A stretch of DNA of 64,000 bases from Mycobacterium sp. 141 (GTDB taxonomy: Bacteria > Actinomycetota > Actinomycetes > Mycobacteriales > Mycobacteriaceae): NCBI RefSeq assembly GCF_000382405.1, contig NZ_KB908267.1:58150-122149 (forward strand), read 5' to 3'. This document shows positions 37,388-45,120 of this stretch, in pieces. Below the pieces are notes generated by a model, which saw nothing but the letters and a program-made list of their open reading frames with translations, was not told the origin of the DNA and ran no database searches. Position 1 is the stretch's first letter; each line of letters begins with the position of its first letter. A program made the position numbers and the translations under genes.

Positions 37388-37902
37388 GTGGACTCGATCT
37401 CCTCGGGGATGTCCCGTACCTCGGCCTGCTCCTGCAGCAGCCGGGTCAACTCGGCCAGCACGTCCAATCCTTGTGCCAACGCGTCAATTTGGGCACCGTT
37501 CAGCTGCGCCATGACCGTCGCCAGCGCGGTGCGGCGGGCGGCCCGGGACTCGTCGGCGAGCCGCTGGGCCGATTCCGTGAGCCTGAGCCGTCCCACTCGG
37601 CGATCAGCCTCATCGACGGTCCGGATCAGCAGCCCGTCGGCGACCAGTCGGGATACCAGCGTCGACGCGGTGTTGGGCATCAGGCTGAGTTCGACGGCGG
37701 ACTCCCGCACCGAGATGCCCGGTCGACGACCCACCAGACGCACGAGTTCGGCCTGCGACTGAGTCAGCCCGGCGGAGCCCGATGTCGTCACCCCGGTGGC
37801 TCCGATGTCGAATCCGCCGCCGGTAGAGCGGCGCAGCTGTCGCCGGAATCGACCGACGACGCTGAACAGGTCGCTGATGAGATCTCTGCGGGCATCCACC
37901 AC
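37384..37902 (-). CDS. MarR-family transcriptional regulator
   Basis: A 172-residue winged-helix protein: LTQSQAELVRLVGRRPGISVRESAVELSLMPNTASTLVSRLVADGLLIRTVDEADRRVGRLRLTE gives the recognition helix and the DxRxGRLRLT wing of MarR proteins. It starts GTG GTG at 37902. A perfect palindrome begins 9 bp upstream, so self-repression of the whole exporter operon is likely, relieved by the exported compound or a related ligand. Confidence 0.9.
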   Translation of the reverse strand: MVDARRDLISDLFSVVGRFRRQLRRSTGGGFDIGATGVTTSGSAGLTQSQAELVRLVGRRPGISVRESAVELSLMPNTASTLVSRLVADGLLIRTVDEADRRVGRLRLTESAQRLADESRAARRTALATVMAQLNGAQIDALAQGLDVLAELTRLLQEQAEVRDIPEEIEST

Positions 37903-37911
37903 CTCACCACA

Positions 37912-37932
37912 ATACCTCTGTCACAGAGGTAT
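37912..37932. promoter_or_regulatory. MarR-type operator, perfect 21-bp palindrome
   Basis: ATACCTCTG at 37912-37920 and CAGAGGTAT at 37924-37932 are exact inverted copies around TCA, immediately upstream of the MarR gene. Arm length and position are as expected for a MarR dimer site. Confidence 0.8.
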
Positions 37933-38177
37933 CGCCCTGCTCGTCGCGAACATCTGTGAAGGTGGTGGGGGCGCCGCGCGGATTGCCGCAGCCGTGGCCG
38001 CAGGGTAGCTGCCGCCGCTCTTCGGCTGCTACCCCCGGCCCGCCCGGCCGGCGGCACGAACCCTAAAGTTCGATGCCTGCGAGGCGGCCACGGCTGCTAC
38101 TTGCCGAAGGTACCATACTTCCTGGTACGGACTGGGATACCGATGCTTTGAGCAACGCCCGCTGCGGCCACTGAATC

Positions 38178-40328
38178 TCACTCGCCACGCAGCACCAACA
38201 CCGCCCGGGCATCGACGTTGACCTTCGCTCCGGCCGCCAGCGGCGTATCAGCCGAGTTTGCGGCGCCGTCGATCGCGGCAGTGCTGATCACCGGTGTCCA
38301 CTGCTGGCCGAACTCCTTCGGTGGCAGCACGAACTCGATCGGTTCGTAGTGCGCGTTGAAACACAGCAGGAACGAATCGTCGACCACCTGCTGCCCGCGC
38401 ACGCTCAGATCCGGGATGCCGTGTCCGTTCAGATACACCGACACCGACTTGGCGTAGCCGGTTTCCCAGTCCTCGGCGGTCATGTCGGAGCCGTCGGGCG
38501 CGAGCCAGGTGATATCGGGCACGTTGGGCGCACCAGGCTGGCGAACCGGCCTGCCGTCGAAGAAGCGTCGCCGTCGGAACACCGGGTGGGCAGCGCGTAG
38601 CGCCGACACGGTCCTGGTGAACTCGAGTAGGTCTTTGTCGGCGTTGGCCCAGTCGATCCAGGTGATTTCGCTGTCCTGGCAGTACCCGTTGTTGTTGCCG
38701 CCCTGGGTGCGGCCCAGTTCGTCACCGTGACAGATCATCGGAACGCCTTGGGACAGCAGCAGAGTGGTGAGGAAGTTACGTTCCTGCCTGGCCCGCAGCG
38801 CAAGGATCTCCGGGTCGTCGGTGGGTCCCTCCACACCGCAGTTCCACGAGCGGTTGTGGCTCTCGCCGTCGTTGTTGTCCTCGCCGTTGGCGTCGTTGTG
38901 TTTCTCGTTGTAGGACACCAGGTCTCGCAGCGTGAAGCCGTCGTGCGCGATGACGAAGTTGATGGACGCGACGGGACGGCGCGCAGTGTGCTCGTACAGG
39001 TCGGCCGAACCGGTCAACCGGTAGGCGAACTCGTCGAGCGTGGCGGGCTCACCGCGCCAGAAGTCGCGAACGGTGTCGCGGTACTTGCCGTTCCACTCGG
39101 TCCACTGTGGTGGGAAGTTGCCCACCTGGTAGCCGCCGGGCCCGACGTCCCACGGCTCGGCGATCAGCTTGACCTGGCTGACGGTCGGATCCTGTTGCAC
39201 CAGTTCGAAGAACGTCGACAGCTTGTCCACGTCGTAGAACTCGCGGGCCAGCGTGGAGGCCAGGTCGAAGCGGAAACCGTCAACGTGCATCTCGGTGACC
39301 CAGTACCGCAGCGAGTCCATGATCAGCTGCAGTGAGTGGGGATGGCCGACGTTGAGGCTGTTTCCGGTGCCGGTGTAGTCCATGTAGTAGCGCTTGTCGT
39401 CCTCGACGAGGCGATAGTACGCAGCATTGTCGATACCGCGCATCGACAGCGTGGGGCCCATGTGGTTGCCCTCGGCCGTGTGGTTGTAGACGACGTCGAG
39501 GATCACCTCGATGCCGGCCTCGTGCAGTGCCCGCACCATGGCCTTGAACTCCTGCACGTGGCCGCCGGGTGTGGCACTCGAGCTGTACCGCGGATCGGGT
39601 GCCAGGAACCCGATGGTGTTGTATCCCCAGTAGTTCGACAGGCCCTTCTCCAGCAGCGTCGAATCGTCGACGAAGTGATGCACCGGCATCAGCTCGATTG
39701 CAGTGATGCCCAACGACTTCAGATGGTCGATGATCACCGGATGGGCCACGGCCGCGTAGGTACCGCGAATCTGCTCGGGTATGTCGGGATGAGTCTCGGT
39801 CAGGCCCTTGATGTGCGCCTCGTAGATGACGGTGTCGGCGTACTCGTGGCCGGGCGGCCGGTCGGTGCCCCAGTCGAAGTACGGATTGATCACCACGGCC
39901 TTGGGCATGTGGGCTGCTGAATCGTCGTCGTTGCGGCTGTCCGGGTCACCGAAGTTGTAGCCGAACAGCGGCTGGCCCCAGTCGAAGGTCCCGTCGATGG
40001 CTTTGGCGTAGGGGTCGAGCAGCAGCTTGTTGGGATTGCACCGGTGTCCGGCGGCGGGATCGTACGGACCGGTGACGCGGTAACCGTAACGCTGTCCCGG
40101 CTCGATGTTCGGCACGAAGCCGTGCCAGATGAAGCCGTCGACCTCGGGCAGGGTGAGGCGTGCAGTCTCCTTGCCCTCGGCATCGAAAAGACACAACTCC
40201 ACACGTTCGGCGACTTCGCTGAACAGTGTGAAATTTGTGCCCGACCCGTCGTAGGTGGCGCCAAGGGGGTAAGCCTTACCTCGCCAGATTTCGAGTTCGG
40301 GTTCCGTGGTTCGCTCGGCTGGATTCAC
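38178..40328 (-). CDS. glgX: glycogen debranching enzyme GlgX/TreX (GH13 isoamylase type)
   Basis: A 716-residue GH13 enzyme. An N-terminal carbohydrate-binding domain (GATYDGSGTNFTLFSEVAERVEL) is followed by the barrel: LDVVYNHTAEGNHMGPT, DGFRFDLASTLARE (nucleophile Asp), LIAEPWDVGPGGYQVGNFP (acid/base Glu) and NFVIAHDGFTLRDLVSYNEKHN (third carboxylate). It hydrolyses alpha-1,6 branches of glycogen or limit dextrin. M. tuberculosis TreX has a similar length (about 720). It is transcribed alone; with the maltokinase-like gene 5 kb away it suggests alpha-glucan metabolism. Confidence 0.93.
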   Translation of the reverse strand: MNPAERTTEPELEIWRGKAYPLGATYDGSGTNFTLFSEVAERVELCLFDAEGKETARLTLPEVDGFIWHGFVPNIEPGQRYGYRVTGPYDPAAGHRCNPNKLLLDPYAKAIDGTFDWGQPLFGYNFGDPDSRNDDDSAAHMPKAVVINPYFDWGTDRPPGHEYADTVIYEAHIKGLTETHPDIPEQIRGTYAAVAHPVIIDHLKSLGITAIELMPVHHFVDDSTLLEKGLSNYWGYNTIGFLAPDPRYSSSATPGGHVQEFKAMVRALHEAGIEVILDVVYNHTAEGNHMGPTLSMRGIDNAAYYRLVEDDKRYYMDYTGTGNSLNVGHPHSLQLIMDSLRYWVTEMHVDGFRFDLASTLAREFYDVDKLSTFFELVQQDPTVSQVKLIAEPWDVGPGGYQVGNFPPQWTEWNGKYRDTVRDFWRGEPATLDEFAYRLTGSADLYEHTARRPVASINFVIAHDGFTLRDLVSYNEKHNDANGEDNNDGESHNRSWNCGVEGPTDDPEILALRARQERNFLTTLLLSQGVPMICHGDELGRTQGGNNNGYCQDSEITWIDWANADKDLLEFTRTVSALRAAHPVFRRRRFFDGRPVRQPGAPNVPDITWLAPDGSDMTAEDWETGYAKSVSVYLNGHGIPDLSVRGQQVVDDSFLLCFNAHYEPIEFVLPPKEFGQQWTPVISTAAIDGAANSADTPLAAGAKVNVDARAVLVLRGE

Positions 40329-40646
40329 AATCCGACTTTACGGTCCGCTGCGCTGCGTGACCATTCGGGCGGCCCGCCCGACGTGCGCCGAACCAGCGGG
40401 GGCTCACCCTGTCCACCGGCTCTGAACTGCCCGAATACCGCTTGCTCGGGGTAATGGCGGACCACGGCGTTGCGACCGTCACATTGCACCGTTCGGGGGT
40501 ATCACATCGCTGTCGGCGACGATATGCGCCAGGATCGTGCGCACCGGCGAGCCGCCCGCGTTCTGCGGGATGTGGATGTCGGTGGCGGCCGGTAAGCGGT
40601 TGCTGTGCGATCCGCTCGCGCCGGACCGGCTCCCCGCGGGATCCGA
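40329..40646. other. gap between glgX and pncA containing a startless open frame
   Basis: About 318 bp. Directly after the pncA stop the same minus-strand frame stays open to a TGA at 40481-40479 and reads like protein (AATDIHIPQNAGGSPVRTIL ... IVADSDVIPPNGAM), but it has no plausible start of its own. It may be the 3' end of a lost gene or chance. No terminator or other gene is seen. Confidence 0.35.
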
Positions 40647-41198
40647 CTAACTGACGTCGACGCCAGCCGAACGCAATTCGTCGATCGCCGCGGCGGTGCT
40701 CTGCGGTGCGACACCGGCGGTGAGCCCGGCGAGCACGCGGGTCCGCAGCCCTGCTTTCACCGCATCGGCTGCCGTCGCCGCCACGCAGTAATCGGTCGCG
40801 ATACCCACGATGTCGACCTCGTCCACATCGTGGGAACGTAGCCAGTCCATCAGCGTCGTCCCGGAATCGTCGGCACCCTCGAAACCGCTGTAGGCGGCCG
40901 AGTAGTGGCCCTTCATGAACACGGCCTCCACAGCGCTGGTGTCGAACTCTGGGTGAAATGCCGCGCCCGGCGTCTCGGCCACGCAGTGCCGCGGCCACGA
41001 CGTCTGATAGTCGGGGTGCTCCGAGAAATGCTCGCCCGGGTCGATGTGGAAGTCCTTGGTGGCCACCACGTGGTCGTATCCGTGATCGCCCGCCAGCAGT
41101 TCACTGACGGCGCGCGCCACCGCAGCACCACCGGTGACCGCCAGGGAGCCACCTTCGCAGAAATCGTTCTGGACGTCGACGACGATCAGTGCTCGCAT
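40647..41198 (-). CDS. pncA: nicotinamidase/pyrazinamidase
   Basis: A 183-residue isochorismatase-fold amidase with every expected residue: catalytic Asp8 (LIVVDVQNDF), Lys96 (VFMKGHYS) and Cys138 (IATDYCVA), and metal ligands Asp49, His51, His57 and His71. It converts nicotinamide to nicotinate for NAD salvage and would activate pyrazinamide. The ATG start lies 8 bp downstream of a triplicated GAGGAG-containing repeat that supplies its ribosome binding site. Confidence 0.96.
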   Translation of the reverse strand: MRALIVVDVQNDFCEGGSLAVTGGAAVARAVSELLAGDHGYDHVVATKDFHIDPGEHFSEHPDYQTSWPRHCVAETPGAAFHPEFDTSAVEAVFMKGHYSAAYSGFEGADDSGTTLMDWLRSHDVDEVDIVGIATDYCVAATAADAVKAGLRTRVLAGLTAGVAPQSTAAAIDELRSAGVDVS

Positions 41199-41206
41199 CT
41201 ACCTTT

Positions 41207-41276
41207 TGCTCCTCGCGTCCGCTTCTGCTGTTGTGCTCCTCGCGTCCGCTTCTGCTGTTCTGCTCCTCGCGTCCGC
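41207..41276 (-). repeat. 27-bp tandem repeat (three cores) at the pncA ribosome binding site
   Basis: Read on the minus strand, GCGGACGCGAGGAGCA occurs three times (41276-41261, 41249-41234, 41222-41207), separated by 11-bp spacers of the form SAACAGCAGAA. The last core is followed by AAAGGTAG and the pncA ATG. Core and spacing are the same as in the repeat at 29155-29235, where the core has T for C at position 8. Confidence 0.92.
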
Positions 41277-41298
41277 ATGTGGCTCATTTGCTCCCAGA

Positions 41299-41733
41299 TC
41301 ACTGCAGCACTTGCACGCTGGCGACGGTCCGGTTGAGGTGGTGCAGTTCGATCTCAACAGTCCCGGGCACGTCGACGGTGAACTGGAACTGTTGACCGGC
41401 GCGCGGCTCGATCTTGAAGGTGTGGTCCGGCGCGGAGTTTACGTGCAGTTCGTCGGCGGCGTCGCTGTTGACCCGCACCACGATGGGTTCTTTCACGCTG
41501 CCCTGCAACGACGCATTGGTCGGCGTCACCTCACCGCCCTTGATGGTCACGTCTATGACCAGGCGGGCGGGTGCCTGCTGCCGGTTTGTCATGTCTGACG
41601 GATTGACAGCGGTCACCGAAGGCGTGGTCGAGCCGGCCTCGGTCGACGAGGACTTGTCGGAACTGCCGCATCCGGCCACCAAGAGTGCTGCCACGGCCGC
41701 CAAGGTGATCAGTCTGCATGTACGCGTGTTCAC
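41299..41733 (-). CDS. lipoprotein with cupredoxin-like domain
   Basis: A 144-residue lipoprotein: signal LITLAAVAALLVAGC with lipobox LVAGC, a short Ser/Thr linker, then a beta-sandwich-like domain (RLVIDVTIKGGEVTPTNASL ... EPIVVRVNSDAADELHVNSA ... VPGTVEIELHHLNRTVASVQVL). The arrangement resembles cupredoxin-like domains. Histidines occur at possible ligand positions but the usual Cys ligand is absent, so copper binding is doubtful. It ends 23 bp before the repeat array upstream of pncA, on the same strand. Confidence 0.8.
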   Translation of the reverse strand: MNTRTCRLITLAAVAALLVAGCGSSDKSSSTEAGSTTPSVTAVNPSDMTNRQQAPARLVIDVTIKGGEVTPTNASLQGSVKEPIVVRVNSDAADELHVNSAPDHTFKIEPRAGQQFQFTVDVPGTVEIELHHLNRTVASVQVLQ

Positions 41734-41812
41734 AGTGAACCATCTTCGTCCTGTAAGGCCCCGCGATCCGTCTTCTCCCGGCTCGGCGTTTCTGCATACC
41801 GGGACGGAACAC

Positions 41813-42622
41813 CTACTGAGTGCTCCACGGCGTCACCGGCCGCTCGCGCGCCACTCCGTCGATCGTGACGTCGACCCGCTCGTCGAAGAAGCAGATCAGC
41901 CCGCGCACGGGCTCGGCGTCGTGCAGTGGCTCGGGGTAGCTCCATGCCACATCGGCTCGTTCGTCCGGCACGGAATAGTAGCTTGCCCGGCCCTTGTATG
42001 AGCAGTAGCTGATCGTGTTGCTTTCTACCAGAGCAACTTTCACGTCTCTGCGGGGAAGGTAATACCGCGTCGGCAGGAGTGTCTCGAATAACAGTGTGGG
42101 ATGGCGGGATTCGGCCAGCAGCTGGCCGTCGAGCTCCACGCGGATGTGCCTGCTGCTGCGCAAGATGTCGATGCGGTGGAACGGATCACGCGGGTGCGCG
42201 ACGATCGGTTCGTCTTCCTCACGCCACTCGAAGCTGGCGAAGTCGAGGATCAGGTACCCGGCCAGGTCCGGATCGTCCGGCTGATAGGCAGCCGCCACGC
42301 CAGTCTCTTCGCCTGCGATGACGTCGAATTCGGTGCCCGCGCAACTGTGCTTGGTGAAGGAAATCGACGGATCGAGGAACCCGGGGATCTCGTCGTCCCC
42401 GGATTCCGCACCGGCCGGCACCAATCCTGCGGTCAGCGCGCTGCGGGGCACCGCGTAGCTCGGGACGACCCGTCGGGGCTCCCACACCAGAACGGCCGCG
42501 CAGGTATCGGCCACTGGCTCACCGCCCATGCAGGCGCGGATCCGTTTCGCCGTCGGCTGATACCGAAGGGTGTCCAGACTTTCGGCGAGTAGGTCTGACA
42601 CCTTGGCGGCCATATCGATCAT
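41813..42622 (-). CDS. DUF427 domain protein (tandem domain)
   Basis: A 269-residue protein with two copies of the DUF427 module: an N-terminal VADTCAAVLVWEPRRVVPSYAVP ... FLDPSISFTKHSC and a C-terminal VELDGQLLAESRHPTLLFETLLPTRYYLPRRDV ... TISYCSYKGRASYYSV. The second copy is the better match. The family is widespread in actinobacteria and has no firm function. Starts at 42622 (MIDMAAK) or at the ATG three codons later. Confidence 0.85.
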   Translation of the reverse strand: MIDMAAKVSDLLAESLDTLRYQPTAKRIRACMGGEPVADTCAAVLVWEPRRVVPSYAVPRSALTAGLVPAGAESGDDEIPGFLDPSISFTKHSCAGTEFDVIAGEETGVAAAYQPDDPDLAGYLILDFASFEWREEDEPIVAHPRDPFHRIDILRSSRHIRVELDGQLLAESRHPTLLFETLLPTRYYLPRRDVKVALVESNTISYCSYKGRASYYSVPDERADVAWSYPEPLHDAEPVRGLICFFDERVDVTIDGVARERPVTPWSTQ

Positions 42623-42714
42623 TATCGGCCGGGTAGACCGATTGGCACACGCAGGACAAGGAAACTCTCAGGTGCCGACGTAGTTCGCGAGATGCTTTCA
42701 GCCAACCCTGCCAT

Positions 42715-43125
42715 TCAGCGAATCTCCTGGAGGCGGATGAGATTGCCGGCTGGGTCCCGCAACGCACAGTCGCGGACGCCGTACGGCTGATCGGTCGGTT
42801 CCTGGATGATCTCGGCATCGGTTGCCTGCAGCCGTTCGAAAGTGTCGTCGAGATCCTTGGTGGCCAGGATCAGGCTGGCGAAGGTGCCCTTGGCCATCAT
42901 CTCGGCGATGACCCGCTGTTCCTCATCGGTGAGGCCCGGAGTGGCCGTGGGCGGGAACAGCACGATGGACACGTCGGGCTGCTCTGCCGGACCGACGGTG
43001 ATCCAGTGCATACCGTTGTAGCCGACGTCCTTGCGGATTTCGAAACCGAGGATGTCGCGGTAGAACGTCCTGGCGGCGTCCGGATCATTCTGTGGGAGAA
43101 AGCTTGCGCTGATGGTGATGTCCAT
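42715..43125 (-). CDS. VOC (glyoxalase/bleomycin resistance) superfamily protein
   Basis: About 136 residues from the ATG at 43125. DPDAARTFYRDILGFEIRKDV and YGVRDCALRDPAGNLIRLQEI are the two ends of the paired beta-alpha-beta-beta-beta modules of the family; a metal-type Glu is not obvious. It starts 5 bp after the AraC stop, so the two are co-transcribed. Substrate unknown. Confidence 0.87.
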   Translation of the reverse strand: MDITISASFLPQNDPDAARTFYRDILGFEIRKDVGYNGMHWITVGPAEQPDVSIVLFPPTATPGLTDEEQRVIAEMMAKGTFASLILATKDLDDTFERLQATDAEIIQEPTDQPYGVRDCALRDPAGNLIRLQEIR

Positions 43126-43130
43126 GTCCG

Positions 43131-43577
43131 TCACGCTAATTGCGGGTCGGGGCTCGACGCTTCTCGATTCCTGATCGGTCTGGTCACCTGCTTGGCAACG
43201 CACGCCGGGATGCCTTTGGCCGAGTCGGCCATCTGCTGGCGGTAGGTGCTGGGCGGGACGCCGACGAGTTCGGTGAAGCGCGTGCTGAACGTGCCCAGCG
43301 ACGAGAAGCCGACCGCGAAACAGACCTCGGTAACCGGGTGATCGCCGCCGCGCAACAACGACATTGCCCGCTCGATACGCCGAGTCATCAGATAGCTGTA
43401 CGGCGATTCACCGTAAGCCAGCTTGAATTGCCGCGATAGATGCCCCGCCGACATGTTCACGCCGCGGGCCAACGCTTCCACGTCGAGTGGCTGGGCGTAG
43501 TCGCGGTCCATCCGATCACGCACGCGGCGCAGCAGCGCGAGGTCGCGCAGTCGTTGCACGTCGGGGCTGGTAGCCAC
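43131..43577 (-). CDS. AraC-family regulator, short form
   Basis: About 148 residues from a GTG at 43577 (VATSPDVQRLRDL). It is mostly the DNA-binding part: QPLDVEALARGVNMSAGHLSRQFKLAYGESPYSYLMTRRIERAM and HPVTEVCFAVGFSSLGTFSTRFTELVGVPPSTYRQ. A longer GTG start at 43652 overlaps the divergent gene by 13 bp and is less likely. It probably controls the VOC gene behind it. Confidence 0.83.
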   Translation of the reverse strand: MATSPDVQRLRDLALLRRVRDRMDRDYAQPLDVEALARGVNMSAGHLSRQFKLAYGESPYSYLMTRRIERAMSLLRGGDHPVTEVCFAVGFSSLGTFSTRFTELVGVPPSTYRQQMADSAKGIPACVAKQVTRPIRNREASSPDPQLA

Positions 43578-43639
43578 GGGTTCGATGCTGCCACAAATGA
43601 ACCGGCGCAGCCGCTGGGCCGGGCGGTAGGCTGCTGGCG

Positions 43640-44197
43640 GTGAGACCGGCACAGTTGGCGGCGCTGGGTTTGCGGCAACGTGATGGGGTCACATGCGGCC
43701 CTACCGTCGCGGTGGTGGCGGGCCTGCTGATGGACCCGGCGTATCGCGCAACGCTGCTGGGGCCCGCCGGCCGGGAGTGGTTCTTCGATGAGCAGCATCG
43801 GGTTCACGAGGAGATCAACCGCATATGGCCACGCCGGCTCGGCGCGACACCGGCGGGTATGGCGCGGGCGCTGACGCACCACAGCATCGGAGTCACCTAT
43901 CGTTGGCGGCCCTTCCGCGGCGACCAGGATGGTTTGGCTGATGTCCTGGCTGCGCTCGACGCCGGCTGGCCGGTCGCGATGCTCGTCGGCGGCCGCGGTA
44001 TCCCACGGCACTGGGTGCTGATCGTGGCGGCCGCCGATGAGGTGCTGCAGTGCTACGAGCCGACATCGGGAACGGTGGTCCCCGTCGATATCGCGGCGGT
44101 CCGCGGTGCCCGACTTACCGGGCTGGGATTCCCGCGTCCGTTTGCGTTCGTCCTGCCGAGTGGTAGGCAATGCGAGCCAACCACGAGCTGGCGGTGA
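43640..44197 (+). CDS. hypothetical protein with papain/C39-like cysteine peptidase pattern
   Basis: A 185-residue protein starting GTG at 43640. QRDGVTCGPTVAVVAGLLMDP places a Cys at the head of a helix followed by Gly-Pro, as in C39-like peptidases; later GIPRHWVLIVAAADEVLQCYEPTSGTVVPV gives a His-strand followed by a turn, again C39-like. This supports a cysteine peptidase or inactive peptidase fold by motif only. No signal peptide is evident. Neighbours do not indicate a substrate. Confidence 0.65.
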   Translation: MRPAQLAALGLRQRDGVTCGPTVAVVAGLLMDPAYRATLLGPAGREWFFDEQHRVHEEINRIWPRRLGATPAGMARALTHHSIGVTYRWRPFRGDQDGLADVLAALDAGWPVAMLVGGRGIPRHWVLIVAAADEVLQCYEPTSGTVVPVDIAAVRGARLTGLGFPRPFAFVLPSGRQCEPTTSWR

Positions 44198-44397
44198 AGT
44201 CTTGTGCCACGCGCCGTGGCGAGCGTGTAGCTCCCCGTGGCATTTTCGGTGGTTTGCCGCGGAAGCCTGCACGCTCGTCAGAGCGTCCAGAGGAGACATG
44301 GTGCGTAGCGTCGGAGTCATGGCCCGGGAGTAAGCGATGGCGGACGCCGTGGATCTCAATGCCCCCAGCGCAGAGTCGAAATCTGCTGGTCGCCCTA

Positions 44398-45030
44398 TCA
44401 GAGCGGCTGATGCTCGGCTGAATCCGTGCGCGGTCCCAGGATGGCCCGTGATGCAGCGATGGCCGGATCGTAGATCTCGCGGATCTCGCGGCCGTCTTCA
44501 ACGATCATCGCGGTGAGTTCACGCAGTCCGCCCAGCAGGATGATGGCCATCGGGCGGGTCAGCCGCGGCAGTTCCGCGTGCCGGAAACCGGCGTTTTCAC
44601 TGAGATCGATGAGGAGGTCGGTTAGTTCGCGCATGGCCTCGCGCTGCAGCGGACGGGCCTGGCTCCCCAGCGCGGGCAGTTCCCGTATCCAGCTCAAGGT
44701 CACGGCCGGAGCGGACTCGATGTGGTCGACATAGGCACCGACGGCTTGTGCGATCTGGTTCTGCCAGGGTGCCTCGGCGTCGACGGCGGTGCGGATCTCG
44801 TCGGCCAGGCGCGCGTTGTTGAGCCGCAGCAACTCGATGAAGCAGGCTTCCTTGCTGGAGAACTGGTCGTAGAACGTGCGCTTGGAGGTGCGGGCGTACC
44901 GGACGACGTCGGCGACGGTGGTCTCGCGATAGCCCCTGTCGGTGATCCCCGCTGCCAGCCCGTCGAGCAATCGCAGCCGGAAGGTGTCAGTTCCAACGCG
45001 AGCGCCGGAACCCGCGAGCGCAGCAGTCAT
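44398..45030 (-). CDS. TetR-family regulator divergent from cyp138
   Basis: A 210-residue TetR protein: LLDGLAAGITDRGYRETTVADVVRYARTSKRTFYDQFSSKEACFIELL is the DNA-binding head. The C-terminal domain (YVDHIESAPAVTLSWIRELPALG ... LLGGLRELTAMIVED) resembles the Rv0135c-type regulators that adjoin cyp138. Two matching palindromes in the 90-bp divergent region are likely its operators, controlling itself and the P450. Confidence 0.9.
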   Translation of the reverse strand: MTAALAGSGARVGTDTFRLRLLDGLAAGITDRGYRETTVADVVRYARTSKRTFYDQFSSKEACFIELLRLNNARLADEIRTAVDAEAPWQNQIAQAVGAYVDHIESAPAVTLSWIRELPALGSQARPLQREAMRELTDLLIDLSENAGFRHAELPRLTRPMAIILLGGLRELTAMIVEDGREIREIYDPAIAASRAILGPRTDSAEHQPL

Positions 45031-45050
45031 CGCACCACCCTTGCATCACC

Positions 45051-45101
45051 TGGTACCTGAGAGTACCGTACTACACACATGAGTGGTACATCGCAGTACC
45101 A
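45051..45101. promoter_or_regulatory. two copies of a TGGTAC-N6-GTACCA operator
   Basis: Site 1 (45051-45068) is TGGTAC, six bases, GTACCG (one end mismatch). Site 2 (45084-45101) is TGGTAC, six bases, GTACCA (perfect). Their centres are 33 bp apart, about three helical turns, and they lie in the TetR/cyp138 divergent promoter. Confidence 0.8.
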
Positions 45102-45120
45102 TCGCGTGGCTGGAGATGGC

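Noticed and set aside
38110..38128. GTACCA and TGGTAC inverted pair upstream of glgX
   Set aside because: It resembles the cyp138 operators, but the half-sites are in the opposite order and the spacing differs, so it is not the same site.
37960..38149. A plus-strand frame ending YLPKVPYFLVRTGIPML
   Set aside because: The end looks protein-like, but there is no start codon with a ribosome site and the upstream part is Arg/Ala/Pro noise.
44170..44421. Short plus-strand frames between the C39-like gene and the TetR gene
   Set aside because: No ribosome site, no motif, and overlap with the TetR 3' end.
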